Assembly: GCF_009727055.1 (NCBI RefSeq)
Contig: NC_052357.1
Location: 6,438,318-6,502,317, forward strand
Source of the DNA: Benincasa hispida
Lineage: Eukaryota > Streptophyta > Magnoliopsida > Cucurbitales > Cucurbitaceae
DNA: 64,000 nt
Direction of reading: 5' to 3'
Position 1 is the first letter of the stretch. Each line of letters begins with the position of its first letter. Below, piece by piece: positions 37,267 to 48,407 of the stretch. Both the position numbers and the translations under genes were made by a program. A model generated the notes under the pieces. The model saw nothing but the letters and a program-made list of their open reading frames with translations, searched no databases and had not been told where the DNA came from.

Positions 37267-40200
37267 CATCTAAATGGATGAAATTTAGAAGCATGTATAC
37301 CCTAAATTCTCCTTTTACAAATTCAACAGACAATAGTAATAAACAGTGAAGTACAAGGGTAAAAAAAGAAAAGAGTCATAGAACACTAATAAAGGCTTTC
37401 AACTCAATCCTCATAATTCTTACAAGTTGCTCATAATGCTAGCCTAACTCAAGGGTTCCTTCATTCTCCACAAATTTTGATAAGTTGATGGATACCTCTA
37501 TGGCTACAAAACCAAGCTCTACCATGATCCAGGTCAAGAGAGATTTTATTTAAGCTACTATTAGCTCTTTTGCACCATGGCACCCAAATACCATGAATTG
37601 ACTTGACTAGATATAAGAATTCTAGCCCCTCAAGGCTCAAACAAAATTATTGCGGCATCGCCATGGCCTAGTAAATTGTTCTAATATCTGTCTTTAAGTA
37701 CCTTTTCACTTGGACTCCGACTAATCTTTCTCTCACTTCTCAACTTGAACTTAATACAGGGGGGGCTTGATTTTGTATTATAGGGTCGACATCACAAATC
37801 CACTTTTGAACAATCCAAAAATTTGACGAACTTCTTACATCATTATTTCCAAACTTGTGACTCCAATATAAATTGACCAAATTCAAGCATCATACTATCA
37901 ATCTTATCCGCAAGCATTTTGCTTGCAGGTCATATATCTGAAACTATTTGACTTGAATATTCTAGAGTTGAAGAAAATTTTCCAATTTCGACAATAAACC
38001 ACTATCAAAGTCCCTAGAAACACCCAGCAAGTGGCAAGTCTGAAACCTCGTGGCCACGTCCCACGACAAAGTTAATCACATAATGAATAATAATCCGTAG
38101 CTTTATTCCTTCCTCGGAGCCTTTGCTCCTTCAAAGATGCCACAAACCAAGCCAGCTTTCGGATCTCTCCACGTTCTTTTCAACAGAATGAGAAACTAAC
38201 ATCCACCCTTTTGGATTCATTCCAGCCACAAGTTCTTACCTCTTAACACCATAAATTATTACCGTTGCCAATACCAATAATATCTTCTACTAACCAAGAG
38301 GCTTTGAAATTCTTCATCACTGTACTGATTAGTTTTTATATACTTTGTTTAAAACGTTCTGTCGTGTCGCTATAAGGGCGCAGAATACCCTCAGTGCTTT
38401 GTATTTCGTGCAGTTTTTTTTCAAAAATTTTAATTTACAATATCTAGCTAATTAAAGTTAAAACCACTATTTATTTAAGTCTCCAATGAAATTTCATAAA
38501 CAGTCAAATAAATCTATAGAATGATAATTGATGTTTTATATGCTTTAATCAGTAATCTCATTAATAGATTAAAAGTTAGAATCCTGAGATTAAAAGTTTC
38601 AACTTTAATTTTAAGAGAGAAGGTTGAACTATCAATATATAGAATGATAATTGGTGTCTTATATACTGATTTAAATATTGATAATTGGAGATATAATTTA
38701 ACATATGTTGGACTGATATATTAAAATGGATTCAAAATAACGGAAAGGGAAGCAAAAACTAGTGAAAATAATTGAGATGACGAACTCCGTGACCAAACTA
38801 GCAAAAAAAAAAATATCCGAAGCTTAAATATCTTTACATCACAATCGTCACTAGGTTCGTCATTTTAGTCTAATGCCACAAAAGTTCCTCGAGATGCAGG
38901 GAAAAGGAAGAGGTGAAAAGGAAATCATAAAAGTGGTATAAAATATGAAGGGGGAAAGTCAGAAAAGAATCACTCCAACCAAGACATAGCTTATTTAAAA
39001 AGAAAGATAAGAAACCATGTGAGCGATGCATCTAGTAGATGTCTAGGGTTTAGAAACCCAAGCTGAAAAGAGAAACGATATGGCAAGACTTCCTAATTCT
39101 GGAAGGCAAATATTGCGGTTGGCAACCATAAACTAAGACTTGGTATTGCGTGGACTTGTATCATCCAATGGTTTGACTAGCTCGCTTTTCATTAAATCTG
39201 ATCTTTTAATCAAATGGAAACTTCTAGCTATGATATCCACAAATATCACCTAAAAAATTGGGGCAAAAAGCATCCAAAAAATGCCCCTTGATGAAAACTG
39301 AAAGGGCGTCTTTGTATCACTAGTTCTATAACCTTTGATTTGCATCTACAAATGATGCCATAGCATAGGCCCATCACAGTTTACACACAGAAGATCAAAT
39401 AATGGCACGGATAGGGTTCCAAAGGCCCATACTTTATGTACATTTTACTACCATATAATACATACGTAGGTCCATTACGATTGAGTGGGGCAAAATAGAT
39501 AATTCCATGCCTCACTTTGAATTAGAAACCTACACCTGTACGCAAGTCATTTACGCAAGTAAAAGTCTTGAACAATATTTGGGTCCTTGAGTGGGTTCTG
39601 GAAATAGAAAAGCCATATGCTATGTTCAAATTAAAGGAAAACGTACATGTCAATTACCAATAATTTGTGCTCATTTTGGCACCCAAGTCCTAAGTTACAT
39701 TTCTTGTAATTAAGATGGAATTTCTTACATCTTTTCTTTTTGTAAGGTTCCTCTTCTTCCCACATAGAAAAATAATCCAACAAGAACTTTCGAGAGATCG
39801 GATAATCTTTCCCAGTATTTATTATATATTCACTTTACGAAAAATTAACAATTTCAATGATTACAATGAAAAATGGAATAACAATCAAGAGGAAAGGAAA
39901 GATAAAACTAGCAACTCAGAACATTCGAGAGAGCTGAACAATTCTCCACAAGAAGCCTCAAGCTCCACCAAAATCTTCACACCTTTCTTCAAATCCCAAA
40001 CCCCTCCTAAAACCCTTCAACAACATGGTCCCCCCTAAAATGCCAAGATACTTTTCGCGTGCCACTAACGGTCTATCGCTCCCTGAATTTCCACTCTTAC
40101 CCTTCCTCTCATAAGTGTAAATAATTGGGAGCCTCACACTTTCTTTGTTATTTTCTCCTTCTTCTCAGATTTTACCTTCTGACAATCTCCCTTGCTCTTT

Positions 40201-40330
40201 GGTTTGTACTCTCCCTTACTCTTCGTATAATTTTTTGTAGAGAGAAATTTCATTGATGCATGCCCCCACTATCGGTGGATTACATGAAAGTTTATCGATA
40301 AGAAACTAAATGAGAAAGAGTAAGGACTGT
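37267..40330. other. Intergenic DNA
   Basis: No exon series found on either strand. The 107-codon + frame at 39715-40038 ends in a Ser/Thr/Pro-rich stretch, but it has no known domain, its N-terminus is AT-driven, and no adjoining exon is evident. I leave it uncalled. Confidence 0.45.
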
Positions 40331-40334
40331 TCAG

Positions 40335-40600
40335 AGCATTGAGTTGGTTCTAATAGTTTGTAGTTTGTTATAATCTATTGGATTATAATAGTATGTAAAG
40401 TTGAATAGTTTTATATTTGGGTGCAGACTATTTTAGTCTAGATTTAGGTAGTCTGTGTTTGGAGTGCAAACTATTTTAATCTGAGTAGAAAGTCTTTATT
40501 TGGAGTGCAAACTAATTTAGCCTGGGTAAAAAGTTTATGTTTCGGGTGCTGGGTTCAAAGTCTCTGTTTGAGACATAGATTATTGTTGTTCGAGTTTAGA
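40335..40600. repeat. MITE-like repeat, relative of 8700-9015
   Basis: Repeated words such as TTGGAGTGCAAACTATTTTA and TTATAATAGTATGT match the segment at 8.7-9.0 kb. At least three internal copies of GGAGTGCAAACTA(A/T)TTTA-like units are visible. Confidence 0.45.
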
Positions 40601-40724
40601 GTTTATGTGTTTGGATTATAGATTATCAAACCAACCGCAGATGAAGAGAAGCAAGGTCAGCTCCTTGGCACCATAAATCATGTCAAAAGCTAGCATGACG
40701 ACCATCACCAAGAACCCGATAAGT

Positions 40725-41445
40725 ATCACAACAAACATATTAAGTGCAAAAAAAATCTCACATTGGTTAAAGTCCAAAGTGATCATGGGTACATAAGTGA
40801 GGGCAATGATCTTCATTGGTATGATGTCTTTTGGGTGATTCCAAAAACAAAATCATGAGGGTTTATCCCCAAAGTGAACAATATCATACCATTGTGGAGA
40901 TAAGTGGAGGTTCTATTATCATTATCAATTGGTCAAAGTCATGGTTTAAACCTAGCTGTGTGGGTGAGATCCCCTTAGCGATTTCGAACAAAAGTAGTGA
41001 ATCTTGTAGATGAATCCCTAGTTCGAACAAAAAGTGCATATAGAGGCAAGCAAGTGATAACTTTATCAAGCACATTGGTAGAGAACTAGATCTTTGTTCA
41101 AGGGGAGGAGATTAAGGTGTGTATAGGTGGTTTACACCAAGTGTATTCCATAAAAATTATTCATAATTATGCTCTATCTAGCTTGATATGGGCAAGCTTT
41201 CGTAGGCGATCGAGAGTGGACGAATAAGGGAAGATTCAAAGTGGTACTTTGTTCGAGGATGTTAGGTACAAATAAAGTCCCACATTGGTTAGGGAACAAA
41301 CTAGTCATGGGTATATAAGTGAAGACAATTATCTCAATCGGTGTGAGGTTGGTGGTTCCAAAAATAAAGCTTGAAGATTTATCTCAAAGCGAATAATATC
41401 ATATCATTGTTAAGATGGTGAAGGTGTCGTTGTCCTCATCATTAT
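40725..41445 (+). mobile_element. TRIM-like retroelement with two terminal repeats
   Basis: Two direct copies of about 180 bp lie at about 40725-40905 and 41260-41440. Shared motifs in order are (T)CCCACATTGGTTA, TCATGGGTA(C/T)ATAAGTGA, CCAAAAA, and AATATCAT(A/T)(C/T)CATTGT. The right copy starts TGTTAGGTACA. About 350 bp between them includes GTACTTTGTTCGAGGAT, a phrase I associate with a common plant TRIM. There is no coding capacity. A lone terminal-repeat fragment of the family is at 10020-10150. Confidence 0.6.
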
Positions 41446-42299
41446 TGTTTTGCGAGGAACATACTGTTTAAAAAATTAGAGACGAATTAAAAGAAAGGTG
41501 CTTTTTAAAACATTGCTTATAAATCAGACAGATGGTTTCAAATAAATATTAAAAGAAAGGTGAGAGAGCAAGAAATGAAAACGGTAGAGAAAAACACACT
41601 CATCACTTGACGAATTTTAAATTCAAGGCATGTCCTAAGGAAGAAAATCATGAGGATCGATGATAACAGAACTTGGATTTTTCATATATTATCATTACTA
41701 ACTAAAACAGGACCAATCACAGGTGAAGCACAAATATTGAAGTTTTCACTGATAGAAAAGCAGGTTTTCACAAAAAAATTAATTTGTAGGCCTACGTCTG
41801 TTATCAGGGCAAAAAGGAACAATCACAGGTGCGGCATGTCTAACTAAAACTATAAAAACAAATAGAGAACCTAAAACTTAATAAACTAAAGAAACCACCG
41901 GATCCTTCTTAGAATTCAAGGACACAATTATACAGCCTATAGAACAAATCTTGTCTAAATAAGATCGTAAGAAGCCACAGACCCTTCATCACCAACCAAT
42001 GGTTTTATCTTCCTAATAGTAGCAAAACCGTCTTAAAGGTAACAAAAGATAATAAAACTGACAAACAGGTCATTAGAGAACAGGTTCTAAATTTCTAATA
42101 CAGACACTGAGCATACATGTAACATCCACAAGTAGCACACAGATATACAGATGAGCGTGTGTACAATGTATCGGCTTGCCAACTTCTAGATGAAAATTGG
42201 GTCAGGGCTGGCAGCAATCCACTTTTGGAATTTGAGATTAATCAAAATAAAGAGTCCTGTATAAGACCTAGTCGTGTTTATACACGGACTGCTTAATGA
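41446..42299. other. Intergenic DNA, likely 3' flank of the NDP kinase gene
   Basis: No gene. The part below 42299 should contain the NDP kinase 3' UTR. Confidence 0.5.
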
Positions 42300-44875
42300 T
42301 TATAATTCATCATGTTTTCCAACCATTTCACCTGTTAAGAGTACAGTGACAGAAAAGAAAGTTCGCTTTTGAGGACCAAGAAACAGACGTGCCTTATGGG
42401 AGAAGAACTTAAGAAAAGTTACGTTTTGTCATTTTCTATAAGAAAAAAAATAAAAGTAAAAATAAGTATCTTTATAATCTAAACATATGCATTTTTTTGT
42501 GGTGAATGGCTGATAATCTAGCTTCTCGTTTGTTCTCCACCCCCACCCTCCTATCTAGATTTTACAACTTCTGATTCTAGGGGTACAACATTTATTTCAA
42601 CATCAATCAATATGGAATCTCTACTTTCATTTATAAGATTATGATATTAACGGATAGCTATATGTTTTCCCATATAGATCAAAAGATGGTGTGAACATCA
42701 TAAATGTGACAGTAAAAAATATTGCACTTGTAAAAAAAAACGAAAGTAGATCATGCACAAGCAAATAAAAGTATGCATTATATATAGAGAGGGAGTAAAT
42801 TTTACCAGTTTCTTCTCCAAAGAAAAATGAGATCTCTCTTTGAGCTGATAGAAGAGAATCTGAACCATGAACACAATTTTTCTCTGAATCCAACCCACAC
42901 ATTGCCCTAATGCTGAAATCATGCAAGAGACCATTATTAAAACTCAGATTGAACAGGTAGCAAGTGCATGATCAGTACGGAATTCATGTCTCGAACTTCT
43001 GGAGGTAAAGTATACATAAAGACGAACAATAAAATTTTTATGACCTATTAGGATGCGTAGCCTTAGCTTTCACTGCATCTGTTGGCCCAATCAGAGCACG
43101 CCAATCCGCGATTGCATTCTGTTTCTCCAACACCATAATGCATACTGGACCACTGATAAGCAGTGTTAGACAAAGGAAGAACACCATTATGCAAGAACTA
43201 AAATGCACAATCGCACAATTCTAGAGAGATTTCATGGTTGTTTGAAACCTTTACATATGGCTACAAAAATCAGATTAGAAGTCCACCATGAATTAGTAGT
43301 CAAAGTCATTGCATGAATAGTCAAAGTAGTTTGAAACCTTTTCATGTCTAAGTTGCTAATGCTTTAACTGAAATTGCTAGAAAAGAAAGTAAGCTACATA
43401 GTCAAAATCATCGCATGAATTAGCTAAACCGTTATAGCACTTTCAAATTTTTGTTTGAGTGCATGCAGATGGCGGTGTGATGGCTGCATAAATTGCATAA
43501 GTGACAAGCTTATCCACCACTTACTAGCAAATTAATGCACAGGAAAGCAGCTCAGATGCAGGCATAAAAATGCAGGAACAAAGACACAAGAAGGTTCACA
43601 TCAGCATTGATACACCAGTACCACGGAGCATATGAAATTATGCAAATGAGTATTTGCAGAGGAAACTTAGCAACATTTCAAAGATGACACATACCTTGTC
43701 ATGTATTTGACCAGACTAAAAAAAAAGCTTTTTGACGAATGTTCAGCGTAAAAACGACTTGCTCTATCTTCATCCAATTCAACTATTCTTTCCTCCAAAA
43801 TCCTGAACCCTGACCCCACAATGGCCCCTTTAATTCTATCGGTGAAGTTACCACGCAATCCATCTGGCTTTATCATAGCCAAAGTTCTCTCTATTTTCAT
43901 ACCTCCATTACTTGCAAACCTACAATCAGGGCAATGATATTTTAAAAATTATTTATCATGTAAAAGAGAAAAAGATCTGCATAAACATAAAAATAAGTCC
44001 CCATTGTAACGGTTTTGTTTTTAATTTTTTGCTTTTTAAATTTATATTTATTTCTTCACAATTTCTATAATAAATCAGTACTTTTAATAAATTCTTAAAA
44101 AAAAAAAATTTGAAAACAATTTTTCTATTTTTCAAAACTTGGCTAAGTTTTTTACAACCTTAGTAAAAGGTGGATGACAAAACCCATTGATAGGTGGAAG
44201 TAATGTTTATAAGCTTAATTTAAAAAACAAAATGTTATCAAACTAGCATGAGTAGACATGTTAGAGTAAGATAGACAGGTCAAAGTAAATTGATACAGTA
44301 TAGTGTCACTCCAAATATCGCGATGTAAATATAGTTGATGAAAATAAGGAGATTCGGACGACGTAATTTTGATGCTCGTAACAAGAGTCTTCAAGAGAAG
44401 ATAGCACAACCAAAACAAGAGACTAAGTGCTTAATGTCCTTGAATTTAGAAGTAATAATTAAATCTGTTCCGAAAACTGCTCAACAGAATCATCTATAGC
44501 TAACAGAAATTTCCAACCAGGATCTTTTTAATATCTTTTTCCTACTTTTTTTTTTTTTTAATTTCCATCATTAACAATTGGATATACGTCCGATTACCTA
44601 AATCATCTAACACGAATTCTATTTTAAGATACAAGAAAATGATGTCAGTATGTACCAAGTAAGCTTTTGTTTCTATCTCTAATCAAACGAAAACGATACG
44701 ATTATCGATGCTGATGACAAATATTAGGTTCCTCTACACACACCTAATCAACCACACGATCAATTCAAAAGGAAACAAGACGCGATAGCGTTACTTACAC
44801 ACCAGAAGATGCGGTAGCGACAAGGAAGAAGAAAAGGAGAAACCGCGAACTGAGAGAAACCAAACGGATCGTCAT
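42300..44875 (-). CDS. Nucleoside diphosphate kinase with signal peptide and C-terminal HDEL
   Basis: 182-aa NDP kinase, which transfers the gamma-phosphate from NTPs to NDPs through a phosphohistidine. Five coding exons: 44799-44875, 43695-43919, 43045-43152, 42806-42912 and 42300-42331, in consistent phase; the donor after 43045 is a weak GTCATA. Residues 1-26 form a signal peptide (MTIRLVSLSSRFLLFFFLVA...). The kinase domain starts ERTLAMIKPDG (about 36-46). Also visible are YAEHSSKSFF, SGPVCIMVLE, LIGPTDAVKAKATHPNSIRAMCG, and the active-site NCVHGSDS with catalytic His152. The protein ends KHDEL. Signal peptide plus HDEL predicts retention in the ER lumen, unlike cytosolic NDPK1 or organellar NDPK2/3. 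It resembles the Arabidopsis At1g17410 type. An upstream exon (45156-45166) splicing to 44888 gives an in-frame start 8 residues earlier. The domain is certain; ER location is inferred. Confidence 0.93.
44005..44239. mobile_element. MITE in intron 1 of the NDP kinase gene
   Basis: The left end GTAACGGTTTTGTTTTTAA and the inverse of the right end (GATAACATTTTGTTTTTTAA) form an imperfect terminal inverted repeat. The interior shares TTGGCTAAG and GTAATGTTTATAAG-type words with segments at 23.77 and 36.45 kb. Confidence 0.5.
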
Positions 44876-45586
44876 TTCCTGAGCGAAACTGCAACAACAG
44901 TAATATCAGTCACAATCGCGTCAAGTTCGAAAAAATCACTTAGATTCAGAACTTCCGAGGCCGCCAGGGCGGAGAATAGCAGATAATTTAAGATTTCAAC
45001 TAAACGAGATCGGGTATTCTCCAAAAACTCCACTGCAACACCTAGGCATACGACCCGTTTCAACAAATAATCAGTAATTTCAAGAACGAAAACTAATCCT
45101 GCAGTTTCCTAACCTTCGTTTCTTTATTTACTCCTTGACCGATTGAAACACGTACCTGCGATTCATGGAGTGGAGAATGAGAGAAGCCGCAACCGCAAGA
45201 AAGATGATAGGAACTCGAGCACTTGCTTAGTATAATGGCGGGAAAGTAGAAAGCTCTACAAAACGAGACCGGGAGAGAGATGAGGAATATCGCGGTAACT
45301 TGGAATTGGCGCGAAGCCTAAGGATTACAAGAAGAACGGACTCGATTTATCGAGTTAAAAGAGGACAGATGGAATGGGTTGGACTTTTGTTAGTCTTATG
45401 ATCCAATGAGATATTCAGGCATATATTAATAATTATACTATCATTTTAAAAAATATCTATAGAATTCTTTTGCATTATGACAAAAGTCTCCATTACATAT
45501 GATATGTTTTTTTTTTTGTTAATCCTAATGCCTTCAACAATATCTTATTATATCGTAATTAAACTTTGGACTCCTATATTATAGTC
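44876..45586. other. 5' region of the NDP kinase gene
   Basis: It contains a candidate first exon on the minus strand with ATGAATCGCAG followed by the donor GTACGTG (donor at 45155-45151). The matching acceptor is TTGTTGCAG at 44897-44889. Joining them keeps the frame into the downstream MTIRLV start. The sequence beyond 45170 is the probable promoter. The copia LTR begins at 45587. Confidence 0.55.
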
Positions 45587-46231
45587 TGAGGAAACTGTGA
45601 CTCAAATACCTCAACTAGTTTAGTTTATAACCAACTTTATCTTGTAACGGTCTGTTGGTATGTGTTATAAATACCACTGATCAGAAAACAAAGAAGTGTT
45701 TTACATAATTCCTATTTTTCTTTTAAACAAAACAAGTTGCATGCAATCTTCAAGTGAAAAGAATGTGAATCTTCTCGTGGACGTAGGCATATTGGCCGAA
45801 CCACGTAATCATGTGTGTTTCTTCTTCTTTTTATCTTCTTCTTTCAATTGACATCAATCTTTCTACAAATCACAAAAATACAATCTTGTTGTCAAGTTGT
45901 ATCGAATTTCAGAGTATCGAGTTGAATCGTGTACAGATTGTCTTCTATTGAGTAGCATCAAGTCAGAGGTTTTCGTCTTTGAGTTGCTTCGAGTAAAGAT
46001 TAAAACTCATCGAGTAGAGTCGAGTATCGATCAGCACTCATCGTGTTCTATCGAGCAAGAACATAAACTCGTCGAGAATAGAAGGAAATTTCCATTGAAT
46101 ATCGAGCATAAACTAATGGGGTATCGAGTATCTAGCATCGAGGATTTGACAGAGCCTTTCTCAACCATTTCTTCACCATCTCTGTGTTGATCTTGAGTAA
46201 TTGGACCTAGAAAAGATTGAATTACTCAACA
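45587..46231 (+). repeat. Copia 5' LTR
   Basis: Begins TGAGGAAACTG and ends ACTCAACA. It contains a TATA box, TATAAATA, at 45666-45673. The 3' half is full of ATCGAGT words. Confidence 0.88.
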
Positions 46232-46236
46232 ATTTC

Positions 46237-46248
46237 TGGTATCAGAGC
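46237..46248 (+). other. Copia primer binding site
   Basis: TGGTATCAGAGC, complementary to the 3' end of initiator tRNA-Met, five bases after the LTR end. Confidence 0.9.
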
Positions 46249-46319
46249 ATTTGAGATCAACATTCTTGGAGTATTAAGATACTCAAGGAAACCATTCTCG
46301 ATATTCTTTCAGGCCAGTT

Positions 46320-47030
46320 ATGGTTTTTGTTAGATTTGAGATAGAAAAGTTCGATGGAAAAGGTGATTTTGGTCTTGAAAGCTATTCTTAGACAACAGAG
46401 AGCTCATAAAATCCTTTTAAACCAGCCACTTTGCCACCTACATTAATAGCTCAAGAGAGGGAAGATATGGAACTTTAGTTCTTAATCTTAGTGATAGCAT
46501 CTTGAGACAGGTGATCGATCAAGACACTGCCTACGAAATGTGGGTCAAGTTGGAAGGTCTCTATGCAACTAAGGATCTCCCCAACAAGATGTGCTTAAGG
46601 AAAAAATTCTTCACTTTTAAGATGGATTATGCTAAACCACTATCAGACAATCTAGATGAGTTTAAAAGGATAGTTTCTGAGTTTAAGAGCCTTGGTGAAA
46701 AGATTGACGATGAGAATGAAGCCTTTGTCTTGTTGAACTCTCTACCCAAAGCCTATAAGGAGGTAAAGAGTGCCTTAAAATATGGTAGAGAGTCAGTTAC
46801 CACTGATGCCATTATTTCAGCATTGAGAACTAGAGAGTTGGAGCTTTAGTCAGTCAAAAAGAACCAGCCTAGTGCAAAAGGGCTATTTGTCAAGGGCAAG
46901 AACCAGCAAAATCAGTCTTAAGGGACTAAAAATCAGTATGGTGAAGAGCATAAACCTAAAACCATATCGAAATGTAATTACTGCAAGAAGAAAGGATGCT
47001 CAATGAGGGATTGCTAGCTTAAAATGGAAA
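46320..47030 (+). pseudogene. Copia gag remnant
   Basis: It starts with MVFVRFEIEKFDGKGDFGLE, the usual copia gag opening, then hits stops and frameshifts. 46502-46849 is the UBN2-type gag core (AYEMWVKLEGLY, LDEFKRIVSEFKSLGEKIDDENEAFVLLNSLP). A zinc knuckle follows near 46974-47015 as CNYCKKKGCSMRDC, where the expected His of CCHC is a Cys. It is not expressible as one protein. Confidence 0.8.
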
Positions 47031-47089
47031 AATTAGGAAAAAGAGAAGGATCATAAAGGAAAACAGCCAGAAGCTTCAATGGTTGAAGG

Positions 47090-48407
47090 GACCTACTTCT
47101 ATTCTAATGCCTTAACCTCTACTAGAAACAAAACCAACCAAATGAGTCCTATTGGGAAGCATGATTGGGAACTTGACTCTGGCTGTACCTATCATGTGAC
47201 ACCCTTTAGACCTTAGTTAATACCTACAGGGATGTGGATGAAGAATCTATGTATATGGGGAACAATGAAGCCTATAAAATCAAAGGGGTTGGTTCAGTAT
47301 CCTTAAAGCTAAAAGATGGATTAATCAAGTTTCTCATAAATGTGAGACATGTACCTTTACTCAAGAGAAATTTGATATCTCTGGGTATGCTCGACTCCAT
47401 TAGGTATGAGTGTAGAGGAAAGGATGAAATCCTAGAGGTGATTAAGGATTCTAAGGTAGTGTTGGTTGGTAAAAAGGTCAATGATCACTATATAGTAAGA
47501 GGAGTATAGATGATGACTAGTGCCTACATTGTTTCAACAGCAAGCTTAATAGAGGCAGACTTGTGGCACAAAAGACTATCCCATATTAGTGAAAAAGGGA
47601 TGCAAGCACTGTCTAAACAAGGCATACTACCTAAAGGGATCAGTGAGCATCTTTTCTTATGTAAACACTGTATTATAGGGAAAGCAACCAGATAAAGCTT
47701 CACAAAATCTTAGCATACCACCCAAGAAACATTGGATTACGTTCATTCTGACCTATGAGGACCATCTCCTATACCAAGCCTTAGTGGCTCAAGGTATTTT
47801 CTAATCGTTATAGATGACTTTTCTAGGAATAGCTGGATATACTTTCTTAAAACTAAGAACCAAGTTTTTGGGAAGTGTAAAGAATGGAAAGCTATGATAG
47901 AAACACAAACGTCTAAAAGGTTAAAATACTTTAGAACCGACAATGGACTTGAGTTTTGCAATAAAGGCTTGACAAATACCGTAGTGAGAACGGTATAACT
48001 AGGCATAGAACTGTGAGGTATACACCTCGACAAAATGGGGATACATAAAGGTTAAATAGAAATATAATGGAAAGGGTAAGATGTTTGCTTTCTGGTGCTA
48101 TCCTAAGTGAAAACTATTGAGCATAAGCTACAGCCTACACAGTGTATACCTTGAATAGGTTCCCTCACACATCTCTAGAGTTGTTTACCCCTAAGGAGAA
48201 GTGGATTAATCATCCTCCTCATCTAGACAACCTTAGGGTTTTTGGGTCTGTAGGGTTTGTTCACCAAAATAAGGGAAAGTTGAAAGCTAGAGCAGTTAAG
48301 TGCATGTTTGTAGGCTTCACAGAGGGTGTTAAATGGTATAAAATGTGGCATCTGGTAGAGAGGAAGTTCATAATTAGCAAAGACATCACCTTTAGAGAAG
48401 GGGATGT
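47090..48407 (+). pseudogene. Copia protease and integrase remnant
   Basis: The protease motif WELDSGCTYHVT is at about 47166-47203. The pre-integrase domain has LWHKRLSHISEKGMQAL...CKHCIIGKAT (47510-47695). The integrase core follows (about 47735-48000) with the first Asp in VHSDL, the second in RTDNGLEF, and interrupted downstream sequence. The C-terminal part FTPKEKWINHPPHLDNLRVFG...ARAVKCMFVGF is at 48142-48390. Multiple stops. The frame is broken at 48407 by the nested insertion. Confidence 0.8.

Noticed and set aside
39715..40038. 107-codon + strand ORF
   Set aside because: No recognisable domain or neighbouring exons. The N-terminal half is AT-driven. Could be real only with transcript support.
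46237..46248. tRNA-Met gene fragment
   Set aside because: Only the 12-nt primer-site complement is present, at the position expected for a retrotransposon. The same holds for 63328-63339.
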